Source: Roridomyces roridus (taxonomy: Eukaryota > Basidiomycota > Agaricomycetes > Agaricales > Mycenaceae). From it: a DNA stretch of 64,000 bases. A program made the position numbers and the translations under genes. The DNA lies in NCBI GenBank assembly GCA_029378245.1, contig JARKIF010000030.1:310001-374000 (forward strand). Reading direction: 5' to 3'. Under the pieces are notes generated by a model that was not told the origin of the DNA, ran no database searches, and saw only the letters and a list, made by a program, of their open reading frames with translations. This document shows positions 21,820-32,603 of this stretch, piece by piece; the stretch's first letter is position 1; each line of letters starts with the position of its first letter.

Positions 21820-24196
21820 TTACGCCTCGGTGATATCAGCCGCAGCGACGGTCTCAGTCGCAACTGGAACAGGGCTCGCAGCGCCCACAGCCGGGCACGT
21901 AAAGTCCGCACGGCGTTGACGCTCACTGCGAGTCAGCCTTGAGGTGCGGCGGGTGAAACGTTTTGATGTAGCAGCGGCAGGCGCTTGGTATCCAAAGCAT
22001 TTCTATTTCAATTCAGCGCAGAGTCCCCCTCGAAAAAAGAGAGAAGGAAACGCACCTGGAAGATCTTAAAGTCCTTCGAGAACAGAGTCTTGCTCGTACT
22101 CTTATCAAACAGCCCGAAGAAATCAGCATCGGCGTTGGCGGCGACAGCGACGCCGCCGTTGAGGTTGAGACAACCACCAACGCTCCCGCTAAGGTCGGCC
22201 GGCGCAGAGGTTACAGCTGCATCTTCTGCATTCGGGTCGGGCTCAACGGCCTTGGTCGCGGAACCAGACGCATCGAGGTTCATGCTCAACGCAGCGTTGG
22301 TGTCGAGCGCAAGGGAGATGGTGGCGTCAGCCGTCTTGCCGAGCGCCGAAACACCGAGGTTGACTGATGGGATCAAATGAACTGTGATGGTGCCGGTTGC
22401 GGCAACGTTTGGCGTGGCGCTGAAGGTGATGGGAGTGTCGCCGAGTGAGAAGGCGCTGCTGTCCGTGGGGTCCGTGACGTTGGGAGGGAAGGCAAGCTGG
22501 GCGTTGTTGAGGTTGAGGTTGATCCCGACGGTCATGTCGAGTGGGATGTTTACGTCTCCGACCACCTTGGCGTTCACTTGGAAGGTGGGCCCAACGGTGA
22601 TGATACCGGGAATGTCGAACCCTGGGATGCCGGCGTTGAAGAGAGAGATATCTCCAGAGTCAATGTGGCCCTTTGCACGTAAACTACTATATTTCAACAG
22701 GGAGAATCAACTCACAGTCACGTCGGCCTTCACCGTGAGGGTACCAGCCGCAGAGCCACTCAAACCGGCAACCACGCCAAAGGAGGTGAGCTAAGTAAAC
22801 TCAGTACCCGACCGTAATCGCGCTCAGGTTTAACTCACCTTGGGCGGCACAAGCGTTCCGGCACCAGCGACAGTCACAGTAACCTGCGCATTAGCGTTGG
22901 CATCAATGTCCGCGCTAAGAGCCGCCGAAACAGGTCCACAAGCAATCGACTGGGTAATAAGATTCTTGCTCTGGTCAAACGTGAGGGGCGGCAAGTCAAA
23001 GGTCTTGTTGACATCGACGTTGTTGTCCGCTGCCTCTGAAAACGAACGAGTCATCGTCAGCAGAGCTCGCATCCCAGGTATGAAAACATACCAGCGACGC
23101 CAGCAGCAACCTCTGTGGCAGCGTCTTTAACGGCGGTCGCGACTTTGGTAGCAGCGTTTTTGACAGCAGTGGCTGCCTCGGTCGCGACGTTTTTGACGGC
23201 GGTGGCTGCCTTGGTCGCGACGTTCTCAACAGCGCTCTCAGCCTTGCCCGCCGCATCAGCGATATCGTCCCCAACATCTTCAGCCGCATTCTTCACGCTG
23301 CTCGCCGCGTTGTCGATACCATCTTTGAGCGCTGGAGAAAGAAAGATATTAAGCAGGTTGTATAAACTCGAAATGGACGACGTACATCGCAGAGCACCAG
23401 AAACGATCGAGCCGAAGCTCCGGGCCGTCGGAGCATTCAAGCCCCGGCGGGTCTTGGGGATGTTGATGGTAGTGGGCGCGCCGGGGACGTTGGCACCCTG
23501 GATGGCGATGTTCACCGCACCGTTCCTGTTTTAAATCCAGATAAGATGACGTGCTGAAAGTAAGTACATATGACAACGGGAGACGCACTTGGAGTGGTCG
23601 ACAGCGTCAAAGTTGGTGTCCATCTTGAGCGTATGGACCACAGCTGGGTTTCCCGAGCGGCGGACAAGCCGGGCCTTGAGCGAGGCCGGGATATCTTGGT
23701 TGTCCGAGGTCCCCCACGCAGCCACACGCGCAAAGGGGCCCGCGCCGCACTAGCCATTCAAAAGTTAAGCGAAGACAGACATGCAGATTGAGATGAAACG
23801 CCGTACACCCTCAGGTAGCCGGATGATCTTGTTCACTGCGCCTGTGTTGTCGTAGAGGTGGGAGCATTGGGAGTCGGGGTCGCTGGGGTCGTTCATGCAG
23901 ACGAGGCGGATGTTCTGGGAGAGCGCGTTAGAGTCGCAGCCCAGGATCTGCCAGTTGGCCGCGGGCGTGACGTCGGAAATGGCGGTATTTGATCCCCACT
24001 AATACATACGCGATGAGTGCACGGGTAAGGAAAGCCACAGTGGGCCAGGACGCACGATCTTCAAAGTACCCGACGAGGTAGCATTCGCGGGGAGGTCCCA
24101 GGAGCACGACCCGGTGGTGCACGCAACATTCCAGTCGTTGGCTGCGTTGACTGCGAGGAAGAAGGGGACGAGTGCAAGGAAAGACGCGGAAAGCAT
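21820..24196 (-). CDS. Large secreted protein of a basidiomycete family of unknown function
   Basis: Nine minus-strand exons: 24196-24056, 23998-23807, 23749-23589, 23525-23386, 23331-23092, 23035-22839, 22790-22716, 22670-22056 and 22002-21820. They give 647 residues. Residues 1-18 are a signal peptide. An N-terminal cysteine-containing domain ('CTTGSCSWDLP', 'LGCDSNALSQNIRLVCMND', 'CGAGPFARVAAWG') follows. A central Ala/Lys/Thr-rich segment (about 225-291) consists of repeated 'ATKAATAVKNV'-type units. The long C-terminal half is beta-rich ('GIPGFDIPGIITVGPTFQVNAKVVGDV'). I recall proteins with this N- and C-terminal arrangement as common in agaricomycetes, but without a known role; the Ala-rich insert looks lineage-specific. 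At 23806 the donor GTACGG keeps the frame; the tempting GTGTAC two bases earlier does not. Confidence 0.75.
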
Positions 24197-24822
24197 GGTG
24201 TTGGTCTCGGTTGTTTGAAGAAAATAAAAAGCCAACCGGGGCGAAAAACGAAAAGAACGAAGGAAGAAGGGAAGTGAAGGAAGGAAAGGAGGGGATGGGA
24301 AGGAAAGAGAATGAATACCTTTCAAACGACATGTGCTGTACCTTATGTATCTTGGCAGGTTTGGCTTGGCGTCGCTAAGGTCGCTAGGGGTACGCGCGGG
24401 GGATCAAGGTCATTTGTTTGAGGTGATCGCCGCTGTATGAAAATCGATTGATTGTGTGGCCGGAGGAGGACAGAGAATTGACGAGAAGTCGTGTGAGAAT
24501 CAAACAATCAATGACTGGCCGTCGACGTGCGTCGTGAACCTGGTGAGTATCACGGCGCGCCCATGCCAAGCGACGGTAATTTTGTTAGTACTTGTTCTTG
24601 AAGTTGTTGGACCTCCATCATCACGCGAGAGAAACCCGACGTTACTTGGTCGTGAAGTCAAAGCCCGAGTTCTTGGAAAGGAAAAGTTCCACTTCCATGT
24701 TTGGTAACCTCGGCTGGTGCAATCCAAGCACCGATCGAATTTGTTGGTGCTGAGAACGTTCACATGAGTAATGAAAACCACTTGTGTAGAAAACACATCC
24801 ATTGGAACAATGCTGAGTGTTT
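24197..24822. other. Intergenic, no gene recognised
   Basis: Upstream region of the secreted protein gene, with a purine-rich tract (24237-24310) just before its ATG, and the 3' flank of the F-box gene. Nothing else seen. Confidence 0.5.
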
Positions 24823-27223
24823 TCATAGATCGGCATACGGCCTAGCAGGAACACAGTCCAACGATACACGAATACCCGCGTAAGCCCTCAACCGTTCCGC
24901 ATCCGAGTCCTTCAAAGCGTCTTGAGACAGCACGAGCTGAACAACAGCCAAATCGTGCCCGACTCGCGATTCCAGCATTTCCAACACTTTTCCTCCGTTG
25001 AAAAAGTACTGCCCCCGAATCCGGAGCTCGCGGAGCACAGGAGCGATCGTGCGGCCTCCCGAATCAAGAGTGAGGCCTTGAAAAAACTTGTCGGTGACCA
25101 TGGTCGGGATGGAGCCGTTGTCGATGACAAGGCTGTCGAGCGAGGGCGCGAGCTCGAGGACGCTGAGCAGGTCTCCAACGCGGATTGCGCAGCGTTGGAG
25201 AACTAGCCGTTTGAGCGAGCACTGGGATCGCCGGAGGAGGTCGCAGAGGTTCGACGGCTCGGTGAAATATGTGATATGGAGCGTCCCAAGGGCTGGCGTT
25301 TTGAAATGGTCCATCATCCAACCCAATTGGGGCACTTCGAGTTTGGAGGCAACCTGGATCTTCCAATACGACAGACGATGGAGGGTGAATCTGACCGAAG
25401 GGTTGCCAGACATGGTCTGGATGGCATCCGATCCGTAAGCTTCAAAATCGAGCGTCAAAGACGAAAGGTTGGGGAAGGCCTCGAGTTGTAGGATGCGGTC
25501 GCCCCCTGCACCGGCCATATCGTACGGCCGAGAGATGACCAATGAACGGATTTGGGGGCGAGGGATGTCAAGCCATGGACGCTCTGGGTCCACCGCCGTG
25601 CCCGTGAGGTGAGATCCCGGAGTCCGAATGGTATGAAGCTGCGGAGCAATTTGGAATTGCCCCGTCTCGAGCAGCCCCGAGTACTGCCTGCTCAACTCGA
25701 GAATCTCCAATCTGGAAAGCCGACCACGGAAGCGGGAGAAGGGCATCAGTCGGGGCCAAGCCGATCCAGTAAGTCGAAGAGTCGAGAAACGGTCCGAGTG
25801 TTCTGCAAGCAGCGACAGCATGCGTTGGACACCATCCAGATCATACCGAAGTTTATTCCGAGGGATGCCTGTCGGACAATCTGAAAGCGTCCACCCCTTC
25901 GCCAGTTTGCGAGGCATGTGGAGCAACGAAGGAGACGCGCGCTCATTTTCTCCTGCACTGCCCTGCGTGGGAACACCTTCGCCCTCCACTCCAGTATGCG
26001 TCGTATGCCGCGGGTCATCTCGGTGCGGTTGATGTACGCACCCTGCTCAATGAGCCCAAACTTCTTCGCCCGCTTCTGCACTACATCAACCAAGGGATCA
26101 GCGGATCAGAAATTGATGAGATCGGGTAGGGAGGGGAGGGAGGGTCTGAGGATCCTTAATTCACTTTTTTCCCTCGGATGCTTGGCCTCTCAGACAGGCT
26201 TCCTGATACCTGTCTGGGCTCATTCGAAGTGTTCTCTGCAAGAACAGCACTGAAAAATAATCATTTGGTAAAAATTTCCAATTTGGGCTGTCTTCATCAA
26301 TCATTGATGACAATCAACGTGATCTGGCCGAGTTAATATGGGTGATCAGCACCAGGATGAACAGGCAAAGGCCATGCAAAACCATTGTGAACATTCCTGA
26401 AGCTTTTCGGAGGCGCTCTCGGGCCAGGAGCTCAACTCAGCAGGCGGCAGTGTGTGAACAATATACCGAAAAAGGAAATTGATGGCTTATGTAAAGAGGG
26501 GAGGGAGGGGGCCAGACGGCACTAATTCACTTTTCCGACCCGATGTCTTCGATTTCTGATCCACTGGTCTCTTGACATCAACCAGACACACCGCTTTGGT
26601 TGATTTTGCCCTCTCCTCCCTTTCCCTTTCCTCTCTCCTATAATACCTCTCCTCTAATTTTCTCACTTTACACTCATATAACGACAAACAAAGGTCCTCT
26701 CCTTCCATCCAGTATAGTCTTGCATTACATCTCCGTCTAGTTTACAATCTTAAATTAGTTTCCCAGCTATTGACTTTACTTATTCTCTTTCCTCTCTACG
26801 AAAAATGTTCCTCCCAAACCCACTTGACAACTTTTACATACACTATCTAGCTATAGGCTAGAGTACTGCCGCGTAGCCCCACAGGCCAGGTACGGCGAAA
26901 TAAGAACTTGATGATGATGATGATGATGATGATGAAAGCGTCCACCACATATCCGCATCGAGCTGGATGGAAAGCAGACAATCGCGAGAACGCCGCAGAT
27001 ACATGTCGACCAAGTCAAAGTATCGAGACCCGATGTGGACCAAAAGCCTTGACCAGAGAGACGGACGCCCGATGGCAGCGTTCCGCCATCCCTTGCAGAC
27101 GCCTTTGATGGCAGTCAGAGGGCCTTGGCCGACTTCGTAGAAGTCCGAGTCTATGGCAGCGTGGAAGATCTCGACGAGGACGTCGTACGGTACTCGATGA
27201 GCAGGAGTTGCGGACTGGTCCAT
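24823..27223 (-). pseudogene. F-box/LRR-like protein, split by a LINE
   Basis: On the minus strand the reading frame starts at 27223 with the F-box ('VPYDVLVEIFHAAIDS', about residues 11-45), runs to 26933, and resumes before 25894 with leucine-rich sequence down to the stop at 24823. Removing the inserted element plus one 13-bp target copy leaves an open 449-residue frame very like the intact gene at 34139, with no introns. With the insert, translation enters the trinucleotide tail of the element (a poly-Ser run) and stops at 26858-26860 after about 121 residues, losing the substrate-binding part. F-box proteins bind Skp1 through the N-terminal motif and recruit substrates to SCF ubiquitin ligases through the C-terminal repeats. 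The C-terminus ('YADL' end) is shared with the truncated copy at 32604. Confidence 0.85.
25895..26932 (+). mobile_element. 5'-truncated LINE (non-LTR retrotransposon) inside F-box gene
   Basis: The insertion is 1038 bp, flanked by perfect 13-bp duplications TGAAAGCGTCCAC (25882-25894 and 26933-26945). The 5' end is truncated within the last domain of the polyprotein: the only coding part is about 77 codons (25896-26129), with the zinc-knuckle-like C-terminal motif C-x2-C...H-x4-C ('CEACGATKETRAHF') typical of fungal LINE reverse-transcriptase proteins, ending in TAG. About 780 bp of 3' untranslated sequence follows, containing a partly repeated block (near 26130 and 26500, both with 'TTAATTCACTTTT' or similar). 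The element ends in a (GAT)n trinucleotide tail at 26909-26932 rather than poly-A. Orientation is opposite to the host gene. Confidence 0.85.
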
Positions 27224-27723
27224 CCGATCCGAGGTGGACGCAGAGAGGAAAAATGACGGCATGCCGGTGGGCCAAAGAGAGAATAATATTGATTCGAGAT
27301 CAAATCGAGACTGATGACGTCTCATCGATCCGACCGCAAGAAAGGTGTTTAGCCGGAAATCGGCTCCCCGATGTCTCCGAGTCCCTTTAAACACAATGAC
27401 TCTTCCAGTTACCAACCTGGTTCAACCTTGACTTTATCAAGTATCCGAAATCTTCAAAAAGTCAGGACCAATACGACTTCGCGGGGGTGTTCACAAGCGT
27501 TTATGAACACTGCGCCGTGCGGGTGCCATTGAAACATATAATTCCCAAATCCGACTCGGTCTTGGCGGAGGCGCCGGTGTTCGGACTTTCGGGTTCGTGG
27601 GTCGCAAAGAACAATTCATGAAGCCAGGATATACGAAGAAGTGAAGGAAAGGAATGTATTTTTTTGGAACGGAGGTATGAGTCTATATGCTACAATTGTC
27701 GAATAAATAAAGGAATAGGCCAC
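27224..27723. other. Intergenic, no gene recognised
   Basis: Promoter side of the F-box gene and 3' flank of the protease gene. Near 27488 and again near 39203, upstream and downstream of F-box genes, an 'ACAAGCGTT(T)ATGAACAC'-like string recurs in opposite orientation, probably left over from F-box duplication. Nothing else seen. Confidence 0.35.
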
Positions 27724-29248
27724 CTACGCCAAATCGGCGAACCCAACTGCCTCCTGATCGAAATCAAACACGGTATACATGTTCTTCATGAACGCGTCGC
27801 CCAAAAGCCACACCCCGTCTCCGAGTCCGAGGTCTATTCCGCCGACGGAGCTGACACAATCGGACGACCCGGATTCGGTGGTTCCGAGGTTGATGTTTTC
27901 GGCAGAGATGGCCCACGACTTTCCACCCCAGCTGAAGGCGATCTCGGGAGGGGAGTCGCAGGGGTAGGAGTAAAGGCCTGGCAATGGGTCAGATGCTGAG
28001 TATATGAGAGAATTCAAACCGCAGACACACCTTGATCCGAGTCATACACCTTGGAGCCGGAAACCTTGGCGTACAGCTTCTTCATATCAGCTGGGGGTCC
28101 ATACACGAGAGTCGTCCCAGAATCGATGACGGCGTCAAAGTTGGACACGGCAGTCGACCCGCCGACAGTGACCTTGGCGCCCGTGGTCTGCCAGAATCCA
28201 GTGCTCGAGTCAACCCCGTTGAACTCGATATCCCCGTCGTACTTGTCCTCGTCGGTGCCACCGAGGTACAACTCCGAACCGCTGCTCGCAAGGAAGAATC
28301 CGAAGGTGTTGGCATCAGTCTCGCCCTGGTCGTTGGCCGTGACGAAGAAGGGGTTTTCGTTGAGGTTCGAGATGGCGGGGAATGCGAGGCCGAGGATGCC
28401 GTCGATGGGGTCGCCGGAGAAGCTGGACGAGAGGGTCGTCACTGCGCTGAGGTACTGGGTCTTGGCGGTGACGCCGGAGACAGAGACTGAATTCAGAATG
28501 AATCAACTACGATCCGTAGCAAGGTTATATTGAACGCACCAGTGTCAGTGTAAATCGGGCCGCTGACGGTCGATTCATCGCCGTACTCAATAGAGAACGT
28601 GCCACTCTTCTTGGACGAAGTTGACGACGAGGAAGCAGTGTACTTTGACTTGGATTGGCAGGTAGAGCTGGTGCAGCTCGACGACGGGATCCACAAGTCA
28701 GAAGAACCAGCTGCAAAAACACGTCAACATCATTTCAGTTGCAAGACCAAGACGGTGTTACGCACTGTCAAAGTCGATGAGGAACTTTTGCGCGGGGGTG
28801 CCAATGGAGATCGTGCCGGCCCACTCAGTATCGTCCTCCTCGTCAGTGAGACTCTCAGACTGACGTTTCTCCGCGCGGCGCGCCATCCGAGCCTCGACAG
28901 CGGCGGGAAGCGTAGCAAGAGGCTTAATCGACGCGCCCTATCAAAAATGCATCTAGTCAGTGTGGATCACAAAACCGCAGCGGAGGAATGACACACGGCA
29001 CGGAACGCAGCAGCACCCTTGTTTTTCTCGAGGTTGATGAGGTTCTGGCGGTGTTTGTTGATGGTTGCGACGTTGGCAGCGATGGCCTTGTCGTGGTCAA
29101 AGATGCCGTCGGCGGGGGTGAGGGCGCTTCGTTTGCGCAGAGGAATGATCGTTCCCGAGGTGGAGGCAGACACGGGCGCGGGAGCGGGCGTCGCCACGGC
29201 GGAGATAGCGAGCGTGACAGCGAGAAGGAGAGCGGATTTGTTGAACAT
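27724..29248 (-). CDS. Secreted pepsin-like aspartic protease (family A1)
   Basis: Minus-strand exons 29248-28997, 28937-28766, 28710-28540, 28486-28031 and 27977-27724 encode 434 residues. A signal peptide (about 1-19) is followed by a propeptide with a Lys/Arg-rich end ('RMARRAEKRQ', about 100-109), which is the likely activation site. Both catalytic motifs are present: DTGS with Asp141 (the codon after it is split by an intron) and DSGT with Asp320. The flap 'IEYGDES' and the hydrophobic motif 'GILGLAFP' are in place. A typical conserved C-terminus ('WLLGDAFMKNMYTVFDF') ends the protein. It should be an extracellular acid endopeptidase. A TATA box lies 95 bp upstream of the ATG. All introns are GT-AG, 44-60 bp. 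Confidence 0.93.
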
Positions 29249-29342
29249 GGTGGGCAGGGAAGGGATGGAGTACGAGAAAATGGGTGTGGCGAGTGAAGCT
29301 AGGTCGAACTCGAGTTGGGGGACAGAGGATCGAGCAGTCACA

Positions 29343-29349
29343 TTTTATA
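29343..29349 (-). promoter_or_regulatory. TATA box of aspartic protease gene
   Basis: TATAAAA on the minus strand, 95 bp before the ATG at 29248, with no other coding feature nearby. Confidence 0.55.
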
Positions 29350-29825
29350 CCCAAGGTCCTTTTTCACGAGCATGTGTTACCAATCCTACCCAGCGAGGAC
29401 ATCGAACGACGAGGAGGAGGAGCGTTGCCAAGCAATACACATGGTTTTGATCGCCAACATGCGGCAAGGCTCTTTCTTATCTGTGCAGTGCACTGCAGTG
29501 CAGTGGGACCGGTTTATGTACTTCCGGTTTCTCCACAACGTTGAACCCGCGCAGATGAAGATCGACGGTGGCATGCCGATCCATGATTGCGGAACGAAAG
29601 TCTCTCTCTACACGAGCATAAAAATAGAATCAAGTCGCGTGCAAAGACGTTGAGCGCTTGGTACCCACATGCTGAGCTCTGGTGTCTTGGGGCGGTTTCC
29701 GAAGCGCCGGGCCCCACAGCATAAACCCCTGCTACATCACGAGAGTGACGCGCGTGTCAGTGATGCGTGGCTGAGAAGAAAGGAATGGCGAATGCATACT
29801 TGGTGGATGATAGAAAGAAAGCGCT

Positions 29826-30128
29826 CGACATCCTACTTGAGGTGACAACATATTTGAGTGAGGTATGTGAGATTTGGGAATCCCTCGAACTGCAGGCCGA
29901 AGCCCAGGCCAGGTAATACGAGAATAGCGAGCGAATCTGCGCGTAGGGAGTAAGTTCCCGTGAACAACCAGCGGTCCAGGAGTCCCTGACGTACAAGCTG
30001 GAATTGAAGAGTTTCGCATAGAGGAATGCAAAGGCAGTTGCATAATTTACAATCGTGGCAATCTGCTCCGAAGCCCGGATATCTGAATGCTATACCAGGT
30101 CCCAGTGAACTGGAGGATGAAGCTAGCT
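29826..30128 (-). pseudogene. Relic of an F-box/LRR-like gene
   Basis: The minus strand matches about 300 bp inside the F-box gene at 37864 (region 38255-38580): the shared order is 'LQFTGSWYDIQIS', 'LCESLQFQL', 'LQLEEFSNLTNL', here reading 'LQFTGTWYSIQIS', 'LCETLQFQL', 'LQFEGFPNLTYL'. The frame is broken several times by small deletions, and neither the F-box nor the C-terminus remains. It is an internal fragment left by an old duplication. Confidence 0.7.
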
Positions 30129-30570
30129 GAAGAGGCAAAGGAGTGTCGGAAGCTGGGCTTCATTAAGACCGCCGGTCCATGAGGCTCCGATGACGACTCC
30201 CGACGGGAATAGAAACGAACTGACGAGGGAAGATCGCGAGAACCCTGTAGGTATTTAGAATTGGAGCAGAGAACGTTCCCCCGCGCGTCTACCGCCCAAT
30301 CACCGAGTGATGCGCCATCAGTGATTCAAAGATGCGCCGTATGTAGAACCCTCAAGAGGGTTCTTCCGCTAACAGATTCGGCATCTGAGATGTTTAGTTT
30401 TCGAGTGCATAAGTACACACTGGCGGGGCCGCCCAGGCAGCGACTCGGAGTGTGAATTCGTGTCCAGCCGATTGCCAGCCGAATGATGAACGGTCAATGC
30501 GGGATCACCATATGCGGCGGCGAGACGTCGACGTCCTAGCAGGAATCAAGTGGGCTGGCGGTGTTCAAAT

Positions 30571-30631
30571 GCGAGGAATGCTGAGCGAAATGCGAGAAAT
30601 GCTGAGCGAAATGCGAGAAATGCTGAGCAAA
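30571..30631 (+). repeat. Threefold 19-bp tandem repeat before the Pro-rich gene
   Basis: Three copies of a 19-bp unit, GCGAGAAATGCTGAGCGAA with one or two changes, lie 135-195 bp upstream of the ATG at 30766. They could be transcribed leader or promoter sequence. Confidence 0.55.
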
Positions 30632-30765
30632 GCTCCGATGAGTCGAAGAGAGAGAAGAGGAACAAACAACAAGCAAACAAGGGTCAATCAATCCATCAAT
30701 CTGATTCAAAGGTCTCGCTTCAGTGTCAGCCACCCTCATCGTCTCTCTCTCCACCACAATCTACA

Positions 30766-31323
30766 ATGTCTGCGTCTAGCTTCTTCTTATTCAATCCGAC
30801 AGCCTCGCCCCTTCCCCGTGGTTTCGATGTCACTTTCGCGTGCCTGAGCCTCCACAAGGTCTCCCGGAAGCTCGACGACTGCAGCAGCGACCGTCCCTCG
30901 AAACGCTTCAAGCTCGCGTCGGCCCCACCTCGCCCTCGTATTCCAAGGTCTTCCTTCGTACACGGCTATAGGGCTCGACGCAGTCTCGCTCCCGTCCCGC
31001 CTCGCACCCTCACACCGATCCCAGTTTACTATCAGATGGCATGGTCCCTTCCTTCGCCTGCTCCTCCTCCGCCCCCGCCTGCGCCTGTGCCTACAGTCCC
31101 CATGGACATTGATTCGGACCCTTCCCCCGTCGACACGCCCATGGATGTCAACCCGGTCCCGCGGAAGAAGACGAAGAAGACTCAGCACATCAAGGTGCTC
31201 ACGGCCATCAGCAACAACGGCGGCGGTGCTCACAGGACCATCAAGCGGTCAAAGCGTGCGAGCAAAGAGAACACGGCTCCGTACCCATCGACTGCGCGTC
31301 TGAAGGGTCGCAGGAGGGCGTAG
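30766..31323 (+). CDS. Small basic Pro-rich protein, probably nuclear, unknown function
   Basis: A single exon of 185 residues. No signal peptide. The centre is proline-rich ('PAPPPPPPAPVPTVP'), followed by repeated 'MDIDSDPSPVDTPMDVNP'. The C-terminus has two basic clusters ('PRKKTKKT', 'RTIKRSKRASKENTAP', 'RLKGRRRA'), which look like nuclear localisation signals. No domain recognised. The ATG at 30766 follows a CT-rich tract (TCTCTCTCTCC) seen before many start codons in this window. The downstream 1.1 kb contains several intron-like units (next entry), so the transcript may have a spliced 3' untranslated region. Confidence 0.6.
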   Translation: MSASSFFLFNPTASPLPRGFDVTFACLSLHKVSRKLDDCSSDRPSKRFKLASAPPRPRIPRSSFVHGYRARRSLAPVPPRTLTPIPVYYQMAWSLPSPAPPPPPPAPVPTVPMDIDSDPSPVDTPMDVNPVPRKKTKKTQHIKVLTAISNNGGGAHRTIKRSKRASKENTAPYPSTARLKGRRRA

Positions 31324-32500
31324 GTGTACAGGTATGTTCTCCTCGTTGGCTCGCGAGTGCCCGCTGACGCCTCGTTTCTGCTGAAAGCGTTCGACGTCAG
31401 CTTGTCGGGGACGTGAGTCGGGGGTCGTCAAGAAAAAGAAAAGACCAAAAAAATAAATGGTGCGTGTCTCCCCAGTGTTTCGTGGCGCTTTCTCATGACG
31501 ATGTGCAGGTTACGCTGCTTGATCTATTATATGCCTCTACCTTTCCTACTTTATCTACTGGAGACGATTGTTAGATCTCGACGATGAACAATGAAGGCAT
31601 GTCTTATTCTTCGCTTACTTTCCATTGCCGCTGACGATGCCTCTGGCGGCAGAGGACGTGATTTTCTGCTGGTATTGAGGTGTTTCTTGCTTGGTGATGT
31701 AACGATTTGCTTGGGTAAGTTCCTCTCCTCTTATATCTGACGCGCAGCGCTGACATTTGCGTCTTGAAGGTTTGGAATAAGTACAGTGCTGGATTTTCGA
31801 TGGTACGCTGTCTCCGCTTTGTCTTCAATCCTCTTCCTGACCCAGTCTCTCAGATGTGGGGGGAGGCGGTCGAGATACGAATAAGGAGTTCTATTGTGGG
31901 TCCTCCCCGGCTTCTTTCGTCAAACTCTGCTCACGACATCCATAGATGTGGGGGGTGGCGGTCGATGTACGAAGGTGTTGCTTGCTTCAGAATCTTGGAT
32001 GTGAGTTCTCCTTTTCTGGTCCCATATCTCTACACTCAAGGGTGACAATTTGCTGTCTAGATTTCGACGGAGAAAGAATACTGGGGACGTTGCTTGGATA
32101 CGATTTCTAGAGTTTAGGACGATGGTGCGCCTTTATCTGATCCTTCTAAACGGCGAGCTCACCATTTGCTGACATATGCAGCTGCGTCTTGGATTTGGAC
32201 AGACGCGATACCGACTGCATGCCGGTGAAACCTTCAATACACGCAACACAAACTATCTGCCTGCGAAGCCCTCCTTCCTCAATCCGTTGTCGAAATCCCA
32301 CTCACCTCTTCTCCGCTCGCGAAACCCCACCTGCACCACGGAAGGACGCTTCCCTGGGCCATGTCCGACACTAACCGATTGCGCCTGGAATACTCAAGTA
32401 CTGACCGTTTTGCTCTCCCTGCTCTGCTGTTGCTGTTTTTGTATCGCGAAATATATTGCTTTGTTCTTGCTGGCATTCCCGTCCGAATGTTGAAGGGTGT
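31324..32500 (+). ncRNA. Intron-rich non-coding segment, possible spliced 3' UTR or lncRNA
   Basis: No long reading frame, but well-formed splice donors and acceptors alternate at intron-sized spacing. Donors are at 31459 (GTGCGT), 31714 (GTAAGT), 31803 (GTACGC), 31999 (GTGAGT) and 32125 (GTGCGC). Acceptors end near 31508, 31770, 31854, 31946, 32060 and 32182. Two successive exons start with the same sequence, ATGTGGGGGG.GGCGGTCGA (31855 and 31947). A second copy of the 31909-32400 part lies inverted at about 48340-48760. This looks like a transcribed, spliced, non-coding unit continuing from the gene at 30766 or starting on its own. Transcription is inferred only from splice signals. Confidence 0.45.
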
Positions 32501-32603
32501 AACATCTCAATCGCAAGTCGAGAGCCAAAACAGATGAGAATTCAAGGCAGGCATATTTCGTGTATGTGCATGGCAAGCGCGAGATAGACATCCCCCATAT
32601 ATT

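Larger units (their letters stand above)
29249..30765. other. Intergenic with F-box relic
   Basis: Apart from the protease promoter and the F-box relic at 29826-30128 (listed separately), I see only a threefold GCGAGAAATGCTGAGCRAA repeat at about 30571-30631 in front of the next gene. That repeat may be a regulatory or 5' untranslated minisatellite. Confidence 0.45.

Noticed and set aside
23803..23812. Apparent one-base frameshift in exon 2 of the large secreted protein
   Set aside because: The donor GTACGG at 23806, rather than GTGTAC at 23808, leaves 'PEG' and a perfect phase with the next exon.
26908..26936. Poly-Ser domain in the F-box protein
   Set aside because: The trinucleotide run is the 3' tail of the inserted LINE read in antisense, not part of the original gene.
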